Assembly (NCBI GenBank): GCA_029907165.1
Contig: JARYMK010000010.1
Location: 1 to 35,827 of the forward strand
Length of the DNA: 35,827 nucleotides
Source of the DNA: Anaerolineae bacterium
GTDB taxonomy: Bacteria > Chloroflexota > Anaerolineae > DTLA01
Direction of reading: 5' to 3'
In this document: piece by piece, positions 1 through 7,789 of the stretch
Layout of the letters: each line of letters opens with the position of its first letter
Position numbering within the stretch: the first letter of the stretch is position 1
Translations under genes and position numbers: made by a program
Notes under the pieces: model-generated
What the model was told of the DNA's origin: nothing
What the model saw: the letters and a program-made list of their open reading frames with translations, nothing else
Databases searched by the model: none

Positions 1-295
1 AGGCGCTGCGCACGGCCTGGCTATGTGTCGGTCTCCGCCCAGACCGATGCCTATCCTGCAAACCTGCCAAACCTTCTTCGTTGAACCGCGCAACCCATAT
101 CGGAGCCATCACTGGGCTTCTGAACCCGGCCAGCAGACCCGCCTTCGTTGCAGGGAGATTGGGGTCATCCAACATGGCTGCGATCACTCTCGCGCGTTGT
201 ACCAGGCGCTGTGGTTCCTTACGCGAGCGAGATAGCCGGCGAATCTCAGCATTCTCCTCTGCTGTCAAAGTGCGCAAGCGTATCCGTTTCGGCAT
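1..295 (-). CDS. IS630-type transposase, N-terminal part (runs off left edge)
   Basis: This gene is not in the ORF track because its stop lies outside the window. Reading the minus strand from the ATG at 295 gives about 98 residues starting [18 protein letters not shown], then [17 protein letters not shown], and [19 protein letters not shown] close to the edge. The last motif is the typical end of the helix-turn-helix/winged-helix DNA-binding domain of IS630/Tc1-mariner-like transposases (WxxRFxEEGLxGLxDRxRSGRP). In the family this domain precedes a DDE catalytic domain, which is not visible here. A GGAGG-like site sits 5-6 nt before the ATG. Whether the full transposase is intact, and where the terminal inverted repeats are, cannot be judged. 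It could also be a stand-alone HTH protein of the same fold. Confidence 0.8.
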   Translation of the reverse strand, partial: MPKRIRLRTLTAEENAEIRRLSRSRKEPQRLVQRARVIAAMLDDPNLPATKAGLLAGFRSPVMAPIWVARFNEEGLAGLQDRHRSGRRPTHSQAVRSA

Positions 296-324
296 CTTGT
301 CCTCCTCAATCGCTCTGGAGGACT

Positions 325-352
325 ATTATACACCAAATTGACGAGGAGTCCA
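325..352 (-). promoter_or_regulatory. Candidate promoter of the transposase
   Basis: On the minus strand TATAAT (330-325) lies 16 nt downstream of TGGACT (352-347), which matches TTGACA at four of six positions. It sits about 30 bp before the transposase ATG. The -10 is perfect and the -35 weak. Confidence 0.45.
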
Positions 353-499
353 CTAACCTATCTGAACGAGCTCAGTCGGGCTTATGGACGTCAAAACATC
401 TACAAATGCTATGGGTGCGTGTTGCCGCAGGGCAGGCGGAAAGGCTGGGGTTTGAAGGCCCAGAATGCCTGGCTGGGACCCTTGTGCGAAAAAAGCGGC
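353..499. other. Intergenic stretch, nothing recognised
   Basis: Between the transposase promoter and the end of the SMR-like gene I see no convincing gene. The ORFs called here have no ribosome site or family resemblance. The right end of the insertion sequence may lie in this stretch, but without the left end its inverted repeat cannot be recognised. Confidence 0.4.
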
Positions 500-883
500 C
501 TATTTGCCTCCGATCAGGAAGATGCCCACGGCTACTAGGAGCGTCCCTGCCCACTGCCGAGACGCGATGGGTTCGTGGAACAGCAGCGCCGCGCCCACAA
601 CCTGCACACCGATGACGGCCAGCCCCACCGTAACCGGATAGGCCACGTGCAGCGGCAGGAACTTCAGCAGCCACGTGAGCGTGATCACCGCCGCCAAGCC
701 CGCCAGATTCCCCACCACCTGCCAGGCGAGGAACCCCCGCCAATTAGAACTGGCCGCCGACATCTTGAAACTGGAGTTGGCGATGATGTTGAACAGGAGA
801 TTGCAGCCGACGAGTCCGGCCACCTGCACGTTGGGGTGGCCCTGAAGCGCCTCCATTTGCGCACGGAAGAATCCGCGTAACAT
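500..883 (-). CDS. Small four-helix transporter, SMR/EamA (DMT superfamily) type
   Basis: This is a 127-residue protein with four predicted hydrophobic segments (about residues 20-38, 49-70, 77-98 and 107-124), the size and layout of small multidrug resistance/EamA-like proteins. The ending WAGTLLVAVGIFLIG is typical of DMT-superfamily last helices. The first helix (GCNLLFNIIANSSFKMSA) carries Asn where classical SMR drug pumps have their proton-coupling Glu (EmrE Glu14), so it is probably not a simple EmrE-type drug/proton antiporter. The longer hydrophilic N-terminus (about 18 residues) is also unusual. GGGAGG precedes the ATG. It starts 18 bp after the hutI stop, so it is likely the last gene of the GH1-acylase-hutI operon. 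Substrate unknown. Confidence 0.75.
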   Translation of the reverse strand: MLRGFFRAQMEALQGHPNVQVAGLVGCNLLFNIIANSSFKMSAASSNWRGFLAWQVVGNLAGLAAVITLTWLLKFLPLHVAYPVTVGLAVIGVQVVGAALLFHEPIASRQWAGTLLVAVGIFLIGGK

Positions 884-901
884 GGTTTACCTCCCCTGTC
901 A

Positions 902-2170
902 TCAGGTCTCGCGGCCGCTCAAGACCACTTCTCCCCGCTTCAGCACCGTTGCCACCATGTTCGTGCCGAACCGATACGCGAGCATCCGATACGTGGGCAC
1001 GTCCAGAATCAGGATGTCGGCCTGTTTGCCTGCCTCCAGGCTGCCGACCCGGTCGCCCATGCCGATGGCGTGCGCGGCGTTGATGGTGGCGGCCACGATG
1101 GCCTCGGCCGACGTCAGCCGCATGTAGCGGCACGCGAGGGCGATGATGAACTGCATGGACTCGCAGGGGCACGTACCTGGGTTCAGGTCCGTGGCCAGGG
1201 CCAGCGCCCCGCCCTGGTCAATGAGGGCGCGGGCCGGCGTGTACTCGTGATGCGCCAGGCCGAAGGGCGTGCCCGGCAGCGACACCGCCATGACATCCGA
1301 CTGCGCCAGCATCCGAACCTCGTCCTCCGGCGTGGCCACCAGGTGGTCGGCCGAGGCCGCGCCCAGTTGTACGGCAAGGGCAGTGCCGCCCAGCGCCTTG
1401 AACTCGTCCACGTGGATTTTCAGGCCCAGCCCCAGCTCCTTGGCCCGCTCCAGGATGCGGCGGCTCTGCTCCAGCGAGAACGCCCCGTCCTCGCAGAACA
1501 CGTCGCAGAAGCGCGGCCGCACCCCGTCGAGCAGCGCCGCCACGGCCGGGAGCATCTCGTCCACGACCAGGGCCACGAACGCCTCCACGTTGCCCTTGTA
1601 CTCGGCGGGGATGGCATGCGCGCCCAGGAATGTGGACACCAGTTCCACCGGCTGCTCGCGGTTCAGCGCCGCAATGGCGTGGAGCATCTTGATTTCGTCG
1701 GCGGTGGTCAGCCCGTAGCCAGTCTTGGCCTCAGCAGTGGTAGTGCCGTGCGCCAACATGCGGCGCAGGCGTGGCATGGACTCGCGCACCAGGTCGTCCA
1801 CCGAGGCGGCGCGGGTGGCGCGCACGGTGTTCATGATGCCGCCGCCCGCCGCCATGATCTCCATGTACGACGCGCCCTTGAGCCGCATCTCAAACTCGTC
1901 GGCGCGGTGGCCCGCGAAGACGCAGTGCGTGTGCGGGTCCACGAATCCGGGCATGACCACGCGCCCGCCCGCGTCCAGCGTCTGCGCGGCGCGGATGGTG
2001 CGCCGCAGTTCTTCGGTGGGGCCGACCGACACGATGACGCCATCGCGGACGGCCACCGCGCCGCCGGGGATGAGGCCCAGATCGTCCATGTCAGCCCCGC
2101 GACGGGGGCCGCCCCGCGATACCAGGGTCAGGAGTTCGCTCGCGTTGATGATGAGCAGGTCGGCGTCCAT
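902..2170 (-). CDS. hutI: Imidazolonepropionase
   Basis: HutI hydrolyses 4-imidazolone-5-propanoate to N-formimidoyl-L-glutamate, the third step of histidine degradation, in the cytoplasm. The 422-residue product has the amidohydrolase-fold signatures of the family in order: DPHTHCVFAG, with metal-ligand His80 and His82, then GGGIMNTV, KTGYGL, HVDEF, SADHL and ATDLNPGT. Length is close to the usual 400-420. AAGGAG sits just before the ATG. It lies 24 bp downstream of the acylase gene and 18 bp upstream of the transporter gene, consistent with one transcript. No hutH, hutU or hutG is in the window, so either the rest of the pathway is elsewhere or the enzyme has been recruited to another ring-opening reaction. 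Confidence 0.93.
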   Translation of the reverse strand: MDADLLIINASELLTLVSRGGPRRGADMDDLGLIPGGAVAVRDGVIVSVGPTEELRRTIRAAQTLDAGGRVVMPGFVDPHTHCVFAGHRADEFEMRLKGASYMEIMAAGGGIMNTVRATRAASVDDLVRESMPRLRRMLAHGTTTAEAKTGYGLTTADEIKMLHAIAALNREQPVELVSTFLGAHAIPAEYKGNVEAFVALVVDEMLPAVAALLDGVRPRFCDVFCEDGAFSLEQSRRILERAKELGLGLKIHVDEFKALGGTALAVQLGAASADHLVATPEDEVRMLAQSDVMAVSLPGTPFGLAHHEYTPARALIDQGGALALATDLNPGTCPCESMQFIIALACRYMRLTSAEAIVAATINAAHAIGMGDRVGSLEAGKQADILILDVPTYRMLAYRFGTNMVATVLKRGEVVLSGRET

Positions 2171-2194
2171 GAGTCTCCTTGTCGTTGGGAATGC

Positions 2195-4600
2195 CTAGGG
2201 TATCAGGACGAGCGTCGCCACCGCCGCGCGCTCCACCTGTTCGCGCGTCCACAGCATGGGATGGTACTTCACGTCGCGCCAGTAGAGAATCATGTCGTCA
2301 TAGCGCTTGTGGTACGTGTGCCCGGACTGGCCGGTAGTGTGCATGGACAGGGATCTCGTGAAATCGGCCAGGTCTATGATCTGGCGGTAGGATGGCAGCA
2401 CGCTGACCTCGTAGGGACGCATGATGTTGAACGGCGTGTTGTTCACCACCTCACCCGCCCCGTTCACGGGCACCGGCCCGCGGTTCAGCAGGGCCTCTAT
2501 TGGCGCGATGCCCGACTTGCCCAGCGACTGGTTGCGGAACGTGGCCGTGTGCACGCTGCCCCACTTCCAGCGCGGCATGTCCGGGCCCAGGCGCTTGGTG
2601 AGGTCGTCCACGGCGTCCTTGAGCGCGCGGAGCAGGATGTCGTCGCGGGTCTCCACCTGCGCGGTGCGCTTGTCGTCAAACCAGGGCCAGTTGGGGTCCT
2701 CCAGGCCCTTGGCTATCGCGACCGTCGTCATGGACGATGAGGCGAAGTACTGCTTGAAGATGCTGGCTCCCATCTCGTCCAGGTACGCGTCGCGCACTAG
2801 GTGCAGAACCACCGCACCGAAGATGGCCGCGCCCGCGCTGTCCTTGTCAAACCGATAGTCCCAGCCTTTGAGAATCTCCAACGCCTGGCGCAGCTCGTGG
2901 GCCTGGGGCTTGAGGTTCAGGAAGTACGGCAGGATTTCTTTCGCCCCCAGCGCCAGCGTGTCGGCCTGGATGGCCTGGATGTCCTCCGCCGACAGTTTCG
3001 CCTTGGCCTGGATCAACTGGGTGATGCGCGCCGCACGGTAGCCGCTGCTCCACTCCAGCGATACCAGGTACGGGTACTTCTCGTCCACCACCGCGTGATT
3101 TGCAGTAACCACAAACCCCTGGCTCGGATTGAACAGGTAGGGCATCTCCTCAAAGGGCACATAGCCCAGCCAGTCGTACTCGCCCGTGTGCCCGGGCACA
3201 GGCATCAGCCCGTCGCCGTGGGCGCGGATCGGCCACTTGCCGGTGGACTGATAGCCGATGTTGCCCTGCACGTCGGCGTACACGAAGTTCTGGCCGGCGA
3301 TGTCCCATTCGCGCAGTGCATTGCGGAACTCGTCCCAGTTGCGGGCCAGGTCCAGTTTCACCACCGCCTGGAACAGGGTGTTCGGCTCCAGGGCCGTCCA
3401 GCGCAGCGCCGTGCCCGTGGGCAACGGCCCCATCACGTCGTTCACAATCGGGCCGTGGTGGGTGATGCGCACGGTCAACTTCACCGGCTCGCTCTGCCCA
3501 GCCACGCGGATTTCCTCTTGAATGACCTGCATGTCGCGCCATTCGCCCTGGAACTCGTACTGGTTGGGGTTGTTGGGGTTGATCCTCTCCACGAACAGGT
3601 CTTGCGTGTCGGGGCCGAGGTTGGTAACGCCCCACGCGATGTAGCGGTTGTGGCCGATGATGACGCCCGGCGCGCCCGGGAACGACGACCCCACCACGTC
3701 AAAGTCGCCACCGTGCAGCCCAATCTCGTACCAGATGGAGGGCATCTGGATGGCCAGGTGCGGGTCGTTGGCCAGCAGCGGCGCGCCGGTAGTTGTCTTG
3801 CTGCCGGCGATTACCCAGTTGTTGCTGCCGGTTCCCAGCACTTCGCGCCCGGCGAACCGATTGACCTCGTCCAGCACAGCCAGCAGCGACGTGTCCACAT
3901 CCTGCCACGCCACGCCCGTCGGCACGATGACCGGATGATCGGGCCGGTACGCGGGGAGCAGTTGCTGCACGGCGTCCGTGCCAAACTTCTTGAGCAGCAC
4001 GGCGCGCATGATTTCTGAGTCCATGTTCCCGCCCAGGTCGTAGGCCATCACCTTGGCCCACGTGAGCGAGTGGACGGGCGACCAGGGTTCCGGGTCAAAC
4101 TTCACGCCGGTCAGGCCGAGCAGGGTGAACTCAATGCCGAGCCGCCCCTTGTGCTGCTGGATGTACGCCGTTACGCCGTCAGCATAGGCTTGCAGGATGT
4201 TCCGCGTCATGGGGTCCATGCGGCGGAGTTCCTCTTCGGCCACCCGCGCGAACCCCACGGTGCGCAGGAACTTGTCGGAGTCCAGCGCGCTCTTGCCCAG
4301 GATTTCGGACAGCCGCCCCATGCCGATGCGTCGCCAGAACTCCATCTGCCACATGCGGTCCTGCGCGTGGACATACCCCTGGGCGAAGAACAGGTCGTGG
4401 TTGTTCTGGGCGTAGATGTGGGGGATGCCCCACTCGTCGCGCAGGACGCGCACCTCGGCTTGCAGGCCGGGGACAGTGAGGGTGCCGCTCGTCTGGGGGA
4501 AGTTGCGGCGCACCAGGTAGATGCCGCCCCCGCCGATGACCAGGGTCAGGACAACGAGGAACACCAGGACACCCAGCAGGACTTTTTTCAGGGTTCTCAT
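2195..4600 (-). CDS. Penicillin acylase-family Ntn hydrolase, membrane-anchored or exported
   Basis: This is an 801-residue preproenzyme of the penicillin G acylase/AHL acylase family. These are made as one chain, exported, and cut autocatalytically so that a Ser becomes the N-terminal nucleophile of the beta chain. An uncleaved-looking N-terminal hydrophobic helix (about residues 7-30) follows a short basic stretch. The alpha-chain part includes RDEWGIPHIYAQNNHDL and QGYVHAQDRMWQME. The cleavage signature LGTGSNNWVIAG places the nucleophile at Ser259, followed by LLANDPHL. The beta chain includes YADVQGNIGY and VTANHAV. Substrate cannot be told from sequence: beta-lactams, N-acyl homoserine lactones and other N-acyl amides are all used within the family. 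It sits between the GH1 and hutI genes in one probable operon (61 and 24 bp gaps). Confidence 0.9.
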   Translation of the reverse strand: MRTLKKVLLGVLVFLVVLTLVIGGGGIYLVRRNFPQTSGTLTVPGLQAEVRVLRDEWGIPHIYAQNNHDLFFAQGYVHAQDRMWQMEFWRRIGMGRLSEILGKSALDSDKFLRTVGFARVAEEELRRMDPMTRNILQAYADGVTAYIQQHKGRLGIEFTLLGLTGVKFDPEPWSPVHSLTWAKVMAYDLGGNMDSEIMRAVLLKKFGTDAVQQLLPAYRPDHPVIVPTGVAWQDVDTSLLAVLDEVNRFAGREVLGTGSNNWVIAGSKTTTGAPLLANDPHLAIQMPSIWYEIGLHGGDFDVVGSSFPGAPGVIIGHNRYIAWGVTNLGPDTQDLFVERINPNNPNQYEFQGEWRDMQVIQEEIRVAGQSEPVKLTVRITHHGPIVNDVMGPLPTGTALRWTALEPNTLFQAVVKLDLARNWDEFRNALREWDIAGQNFVYADVQGNIGYQSTGKWPIRAHGDGLMPVPGHTGEYDWLGYVPFEEMPYLFNPSQGFVVTANHAVVDEKYPYLVSLEWSSGYRAARITQLIQAKAKLSAEDIQAIQADTLALGAKEILPYFLNLKPQAHELRQALEILKGWDYRFDKDSAGAAIFGAVVLHLVRDAYLDEMGASIFKQYFASSSMTTVAIAKGLEDPNWPWFDDKRTAQVETRDDILLRALKDAVDDLTKRLGPDMPRWKWGSVHTATFRNQSLGKSGIAPIEALLNRGPVPVNGAGEVVNNTPFNIMRPYEVSVLPSYRQIIDLADFTRSLSMHTTGQSGHTYHKRYDDMILYWRDVKYHPMLWTREQVERAAVATLVLIP

Positions 4601-4661
4601 GTTGCCGCCTCCTTCGCCGAACGTTCAGGCCGATACAAGGGGGTGCTACCCATACATCGGA

Positions 4662-6002
4662 TCACCCGAACACCTGTCCTGCGACCTCTGGCGCGTACTG
4701 AAGTACGATCTCCTTGGTGATGGCGTTGGCCGCGCAGATGTCGCGGTACACTTCCCCGCTGCGCTTCAGTGTCCGCTCCTGGGTTTCAAAGTTCGTGTGG
4801 TACAGGCCAAACCTGGCCGCGTAACCTTCGGCCCACTCAAAGTTGTCCAGCAGCGACCAGTGGAAGAATCCCTTCACGGGCGCGCCCTCGCGGATGGCGC
4901 GATGCACCGCCGCCGTATGGGTGATGAGGAAGCGAGGGCGCTGGGCATCGGTGTTGTCGGGGATGCCCGTCTCGGTTACGATGATGGGCTTGCCGTACTT
5001 GCTCAACCGCATGAGCAGACGGTAAAGCCCGTCGGGGCAGACCTCGCCCCAGCCGTCCATGCTGTACTCGGCGCCGGGCATGGGGAACCGCCGCGCGAAG
5101 AACGTCCCCGGCTGGCGCAGGTCAAACGCCACCATGTCGCGCCCATAGTAGTCAATGCCGATGTAGTCTAGGGCGCCCACCGCCTCGGGCATCTTGTCCC
5201 ACCGGCCGATGGGCGGGCGGAAGACGCCGTCGGTTACCGCTGCCAGCGCCACGCCGTTCATCATCCAGTCCAGCACGCTGGCGACGCCCCTGTCCAGCGG
5301 CGAGCGCGGGTTCCACGGGTCAAAGGGCCGCATGTAGTGCACGAAACTCACCATCGGCGGCTGTGCGATGCGCGCGTGCAGTTCCCGGTAGGCCAGGGCG
5401 TGGGCGCGCATCAGGTGGCGCAGCACCCGCATGGCCGTGCGGAAACTCTGCTTGCCCGGCGGCCACTGCCCCGTGATGTAACTCATGAGCGCCAGGATGA
5501 CCGGCTCGTTGATGGTGGCCCAGTAGTGGGCCAGCGCCCCCAGTTCGTCGGCGACTTTGGCGGCGTACCGGCGGAACAATTCCACCGTCTGCGGGTTCTC
5601 CCAGCCGCCCTTGGCCGCCAGCCACCGCGGGAGCGTGAAGTGGTACAGCGTTACCAGCGGCTCCAGTCCCCGCTCCCGGAGCGCCTCCAGCACGCGGCGG
5701 TAGTGGGCGATGGCGTCGGCGCTCCATTGCCCCTCGGCCGGCTCAATGCGGCTCCATTCCAACGACAAGCGGTGCGCGTTGTTGTTCAGGGCCTTCGCCA
5801 GGTCGAAGTCCTGCTCGTACCGGTTCCACTGGTCGCAGGCAAGGCCCGACTTGGAGCCGTCATGGATGTGGCCGGGGACCTGCTCCCAGTCCCACCAGTC
5901 GTTGTTGGTGTTGTTGCCTTCCACCTGGTGGGAAGATGTGGATGTGCCCCAGAGGAAGCCTTCGGGGAAGTCCAGGCGTGCATCTTTGGTCTCGCGTGTC
6001 AT
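4662..6002 (-). CDS. Glycoside hydrolase family 1 (beta-glucosidase-like)
   Basis: This is a 446-residue retaining beta-glycosidase. The ORF track extends upstream to 6086, but that start overlaps the promoter. The ATG at 6002 has GGGAGAGAG at good spacing and gives the canonical family start LDFPEGFLWGTSTSSHQVEG. Acid/base Glu166 is in TINEP and nucleophile Glu344 in VTETG. HWSLLDNFEWAEGY near the C-terminus is the family substrate-binding segment. No signal peptide, so it is cytoplasmic and would act on imported disaccharides or glycosides. Specificity (gluco-, galacto- or fucoside) is not resolvable by eye. It is the first gene of the operon. Pairing a glycosidase with an acylase and an amino-acid-ring hydrolase suggests scavenging of mixed organic matter, but that is inference. 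Confidence 0.92.
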   Translation of the reverse strand: MTRETKDARLDFPEGFLWGTSTSSHQVEGNNTNNDWWDWEQVPGHIHDGSKSGLACDQWNRYEQDFDLAKALNNNAHRLSLEWSRIEPAEGQWSADAIAHYRRVLEALRERGLEPLVTLYHFTLPRWLAAKGGWENPQTVELFRRYAAKVADELGALAHYWATINEPVILALMSYITGQWPPGKQSFRTAMRVLRHLMRAHALAYRELHARIAQPPMVSFVHYMRPFDPWNPRSPLDRGVASVLDWMMNGVALAAVTDGVFRPPIGRWDKMPEAVGALDYIGIDYYGRDMVAFDLRQPGTFFARRFPMPGAEYSMDGWGEVCPDGLYRLLMRLSKYGKPIIVTETGIPDNTDAQRPRFLITHTAAVHRAIREGAPVKGFFHWSLLDNFEWAEGYAARFGLYHTNFETQERTLKRSGEVYRDICAANAITKEIVLQYAPEVAGQVFG

Positions 6003-6057
6003 CGTCTCTCTCCCGTAGAGTGATCTTGGCATCGCGTTTCGGGCGGTGCTCGGGGGT

Positions 6058-6073
6058 CGCCCGAATTCGGGCG
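6058..6073. promoter_or_regulatory. Perfect 16-bp palindrome at the GH1 transcription start (candidate operator)
   Basis: CGCCCGAATTCGGGCG reads the same on both strands. It lies 1 bp downstream of the -10 box of the GH1 promoter, so it covers the expected +1 site. A repressor bound here would block initiation, as a LacI-, GntR- or MarR-type factor might. No regulator gene is adjacent. Confidence 0.5.
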
Positions 6074-6074
6074 A

Positions 6075-6102
6075 AGTATAGCACACGGCGCGGGCGCGTC
6101 AA
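6075..6102 (-). promoter_or_regulatory. Promoter of the GH1-acylase-hutI-transporter operon
   Basis: On the minus strand TTGACG (6102-6097), a 16-nt spacer and TATACT (6080-6075). Both boxes match the sigma70 consensus at five of six positions. The leader to the GH1 ATG is about 65 nt. Confidence 0.75.
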
Positions 6103-6104
6103 GC

Positions 6105-6138
6105 AAAAGGGCCGCTGCCTGGACGGTGCGGCCCTTTT
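6105..6138 (-). terminator. Intrinsic terminator-like hairpin upstream of the GH1 promoter
   Basis: AAAAGGGCCGC (6105-6115) pairs perfectly with GCGGCCCTTTT (6128-6138) around a 12-nt loop. Because both arms are A/T-ended it can act on either strand. On the minus strand it would stop read-through from asnS, or end a small transcript from 6213. It directly precedes the GH1 promoter. Confidence 0.6.
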
Positions 6139-6300
6139 GATGCCCCCGCGGGCTCCCTGGGAAGAAGGGTTTAGGTCTGACTCAGTCAGGTAGCACGGGG
6201 TCTTGCATACCCATTGTAGCGTGATGGGATGAAAATCCGATGACAAAACCCGCCGCGCAAGATGACAGTTCATAAACCGCAGGAGCGCAGCATGATACGC
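6139..6300. other. Intergenic stretch between asnS terminator and GH1 promoter
   Basis: No protein gene is supported. The stretch holds a minus-strand TACAAT (6218-6213) without a good -35, a 13-bp palindrome CTGACTCAGTCAG (6177-6189), and a GGGT/ACCC hairpin, upstream of the terminator at 6105-6138. A small RNA of about 100 nt is possible but unproven. Confidence 0.3.
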
Positions 6301-6337
6301 AAACGTGCGACGCACCTCGCTGGCGCGTCGCACGTTT
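6301..6337 (-). terminator. asnS terminator hairpin
   Basis: AAACGTGCGACGC (6301-6313) and GCGTCGCACGTTT (6325-6337) form a perfect 13-bp stem with an 11-nt loop, 31 bp after the asnS stop. The U-tract on the minus strand is short (GTTTGC), so termination may be partial. Confidence 0.65.
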
Positions 6338-6368
6338 CAGCGCGAAGGGACAGGGCACACTTGCCCCG

Positions 6369-7667
6369 CTACGGGTACAATCGCGTAAGCATGCGCGGGA
6401 ACGGGATGGTCTCCCGAATGTGCGACAGGCCGCAAATCCACGCCACCGTCCGCTCCAGCCCCAGCCCAAACCCCGCATGGGGCACGGAGCCGTAGCGCCG
6501 CAGGTCCAGGTACCACTCATACGCCTCGCGCTTGAGTTTGTGCTCGGCGATGCGGCGCTCCAGCAGTTCCAAACTGGCGGTGCGCTCGCCGCCGCCGATG
6601 ATCTCGCCGTACCCCTCTGGGGCAAGCAGGTCCACCGACTTGGAAAGTTCCGGACGGTCGGGTTCCACCTCCATGTAGAAGGCTTTGCACTGGGCCGGAT
6701 AGTGGTGGACGAAAACTGGCTTGTCAAAACTCTCGGCCAGGGCCGTCTCGTGGGGCGCGCCGAAATCCTCGCCCCATTCTATGCTCACGCCCTTCTCGTT
6801 CAGCAGTTTCACCGCATCGTCATAGGAGATTCGTGGGAAGGGCGGCGTAACGTTCTGCAGGAGCGTCGTGTCGCGGCCCAGCAGCGACAACTCGTAGGCG
6901 CGCTCGCGCAGGGTCGTCTGGACGATGTACGAGACGAACTCCTCCTCCACCTTCATGCAGTCGTCCAGGTCGGCGTAGGCCATCTCCGGCTCTACCATCC
7001 AGAACTCCATGAGGTGGCGGCGCGTCTTAGACTTCTCGGCGCGGAACGTCGGCCCGAAGCAGTAGACCTTGCCGAAGGCCATGATGTGGGCTTCGTTGTA
7101 CAGTTGTCCGCTCTGGGTCAAATACGCCGGCTCGCCGAAGTAGTCGGTGGCGAAAAGGGTTGTCGTGTCCTCGCACGAGGTGGGCGTCAGGATGGGCGTG
7201 TCCAGATTCAGGAAGCCGTGGCTGTCCAGCCAGTCGCGGATAGCCCGTACGACGGTGGCGCGCACGCGCATGACCGCCCACTGCGATTGCGACCGCAGCC
7301 ACAAATGCCGCCTGTCCATCAGGAAGTCCACGCCGTGCTCCTTAGGCGTGATGGGATAGTCCTGCGCCAATTGCACAATCCGCACTTCCGAGGCGTCCAG
7401 TTCGTAGCCGCCTGGGGCCCTAGGTTCCTTGCGCACCTTGCCACGTACGATGAGGGACGACTCCTGGGTAACGCGCCGCGCGGCATCAAAGGTCTCGGGC
7501 GAGACAGCCTTCTGGAAGACGACACACTGAATGAACCCCGTTCCATCCCGCAGCATGAGGAACTGGAGTTTTCCCTTGTCGGTGCTGCGCAGGAGCCAAC
7601 CCTTGAGCGTTACTTCCCGGCCCTCGTGCTGGGCAATGTCCTGGATGTAGGTCTGATCTTCTTGCAT
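6369..7667 (-). CDS. asnS: Asparaginyl-tRNA synthetase
   Basis: A class IIb aminoacyl-tRNA synthetase that charges tRNA-Asn with asparagine. The 432-residue product has an N-terminal OB-fold anticodon-binding domain (about residues 1-110, [19 protein letters not shown]) and a C-terminal catalytic core. Motif 2 is [20 protein letters not shown], with the Asn-specific rather than Asp-specific spacing, and motif 3 is [15 protein letters not shown]. The ORF track starts at 7736, but that ATG overlaps the -35 box of the promoter. The ATG at 7667 has GGGAGG 6 nt upstream and gives [16 protein letters not shown]. It is transcribed alone, with its own promoter and terminator. Its presence suggests direct charging of tRNA-Asn rather than only the amidotransferase route. 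Confidence 0.95.
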   Translation of the reverse strand: MQEDQTYIQDIAQHEGREVTLKGWLLRSTDKGKLQFLMLRDGTGFIQCVVFQKAVSPETFDAARRVTQESSLIVRGKVRKEPRAPGGYELDASEVRIVQLAQDYPITPKEHGVDFLMDRRHLWLRSQSQWAVMRVRATVVRAIRDWLDSHGFLNLDTPILTPTSCEDTTTLFATDYFGEPAYLTQSGQLYNEAHIMAFGKVYCFGPTFRAEKSKTRRHLMEFWMVEPEMAYADLDDCMKVEEEFVSYIVQTTLRERAYELSLLGRDTTLLQNVTPPFPRISYDDAVKLLNEKGVSIEWGEDFGAPHETALAESFDKPVFVHHYPAQCKAFYMEVEPDRPELSKSVDLLAPEGYGEIIGGGERTASLELLERRIAEHKLKREAYEWYLDLRRYGSVPHAGFGLGLERTVAWICGLSHIRETIPFPRMLTRLYP

Positions 7668-7707
7668 CGGAACCTCCCCACGGGTTGCCATCTGTTGGTC
7701 GGAGACG

Positions 7708-7736
7708 ATTATATCACGGCGCGGGGAATCTGTCAT
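7708..7736 (-). promoter_or_regulatory. asnS promoter
   Basis: On the minus strand ATGACA (7736-7731), 17-nt spacer, extended TG and perfect TATAAT (7713-7708). The transcript would start near 7701, giving a leader of about 34 nt with the ribosome site. This decides the asnS start at 7667. Confidence 0.85.
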
Positions 7737-7741
7737 ACTCG

Positions 7742-7772
7742 TTTACCCTGTCGCGGCAACCTATGCTACAAT
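7742..7772 (+). promoter_or_regulatory. Candidate promoter of the propeller lipoprotein gene
   Basis: TACAAT (7767-7772) with an extended TG, and TTTACC (7742-7747) at a long 19-nt spacing. The predicted start near 7779 falls on the AGGAGG ribosome site (7778-7783), so the leader would be extremely short, or transcription starts elsewhere. It is back-to-back with the asnS promoter. Confidence 0.3.
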
Positions 7773-7789
7773 GGCGCAGGAGGCAGCGG

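Noticed and set aside
1070-4018. Long plus-strand ORFs (1070-2740, 2801-4018)
   Set aside because: Antisense shadows of hutI and the acylase gene.
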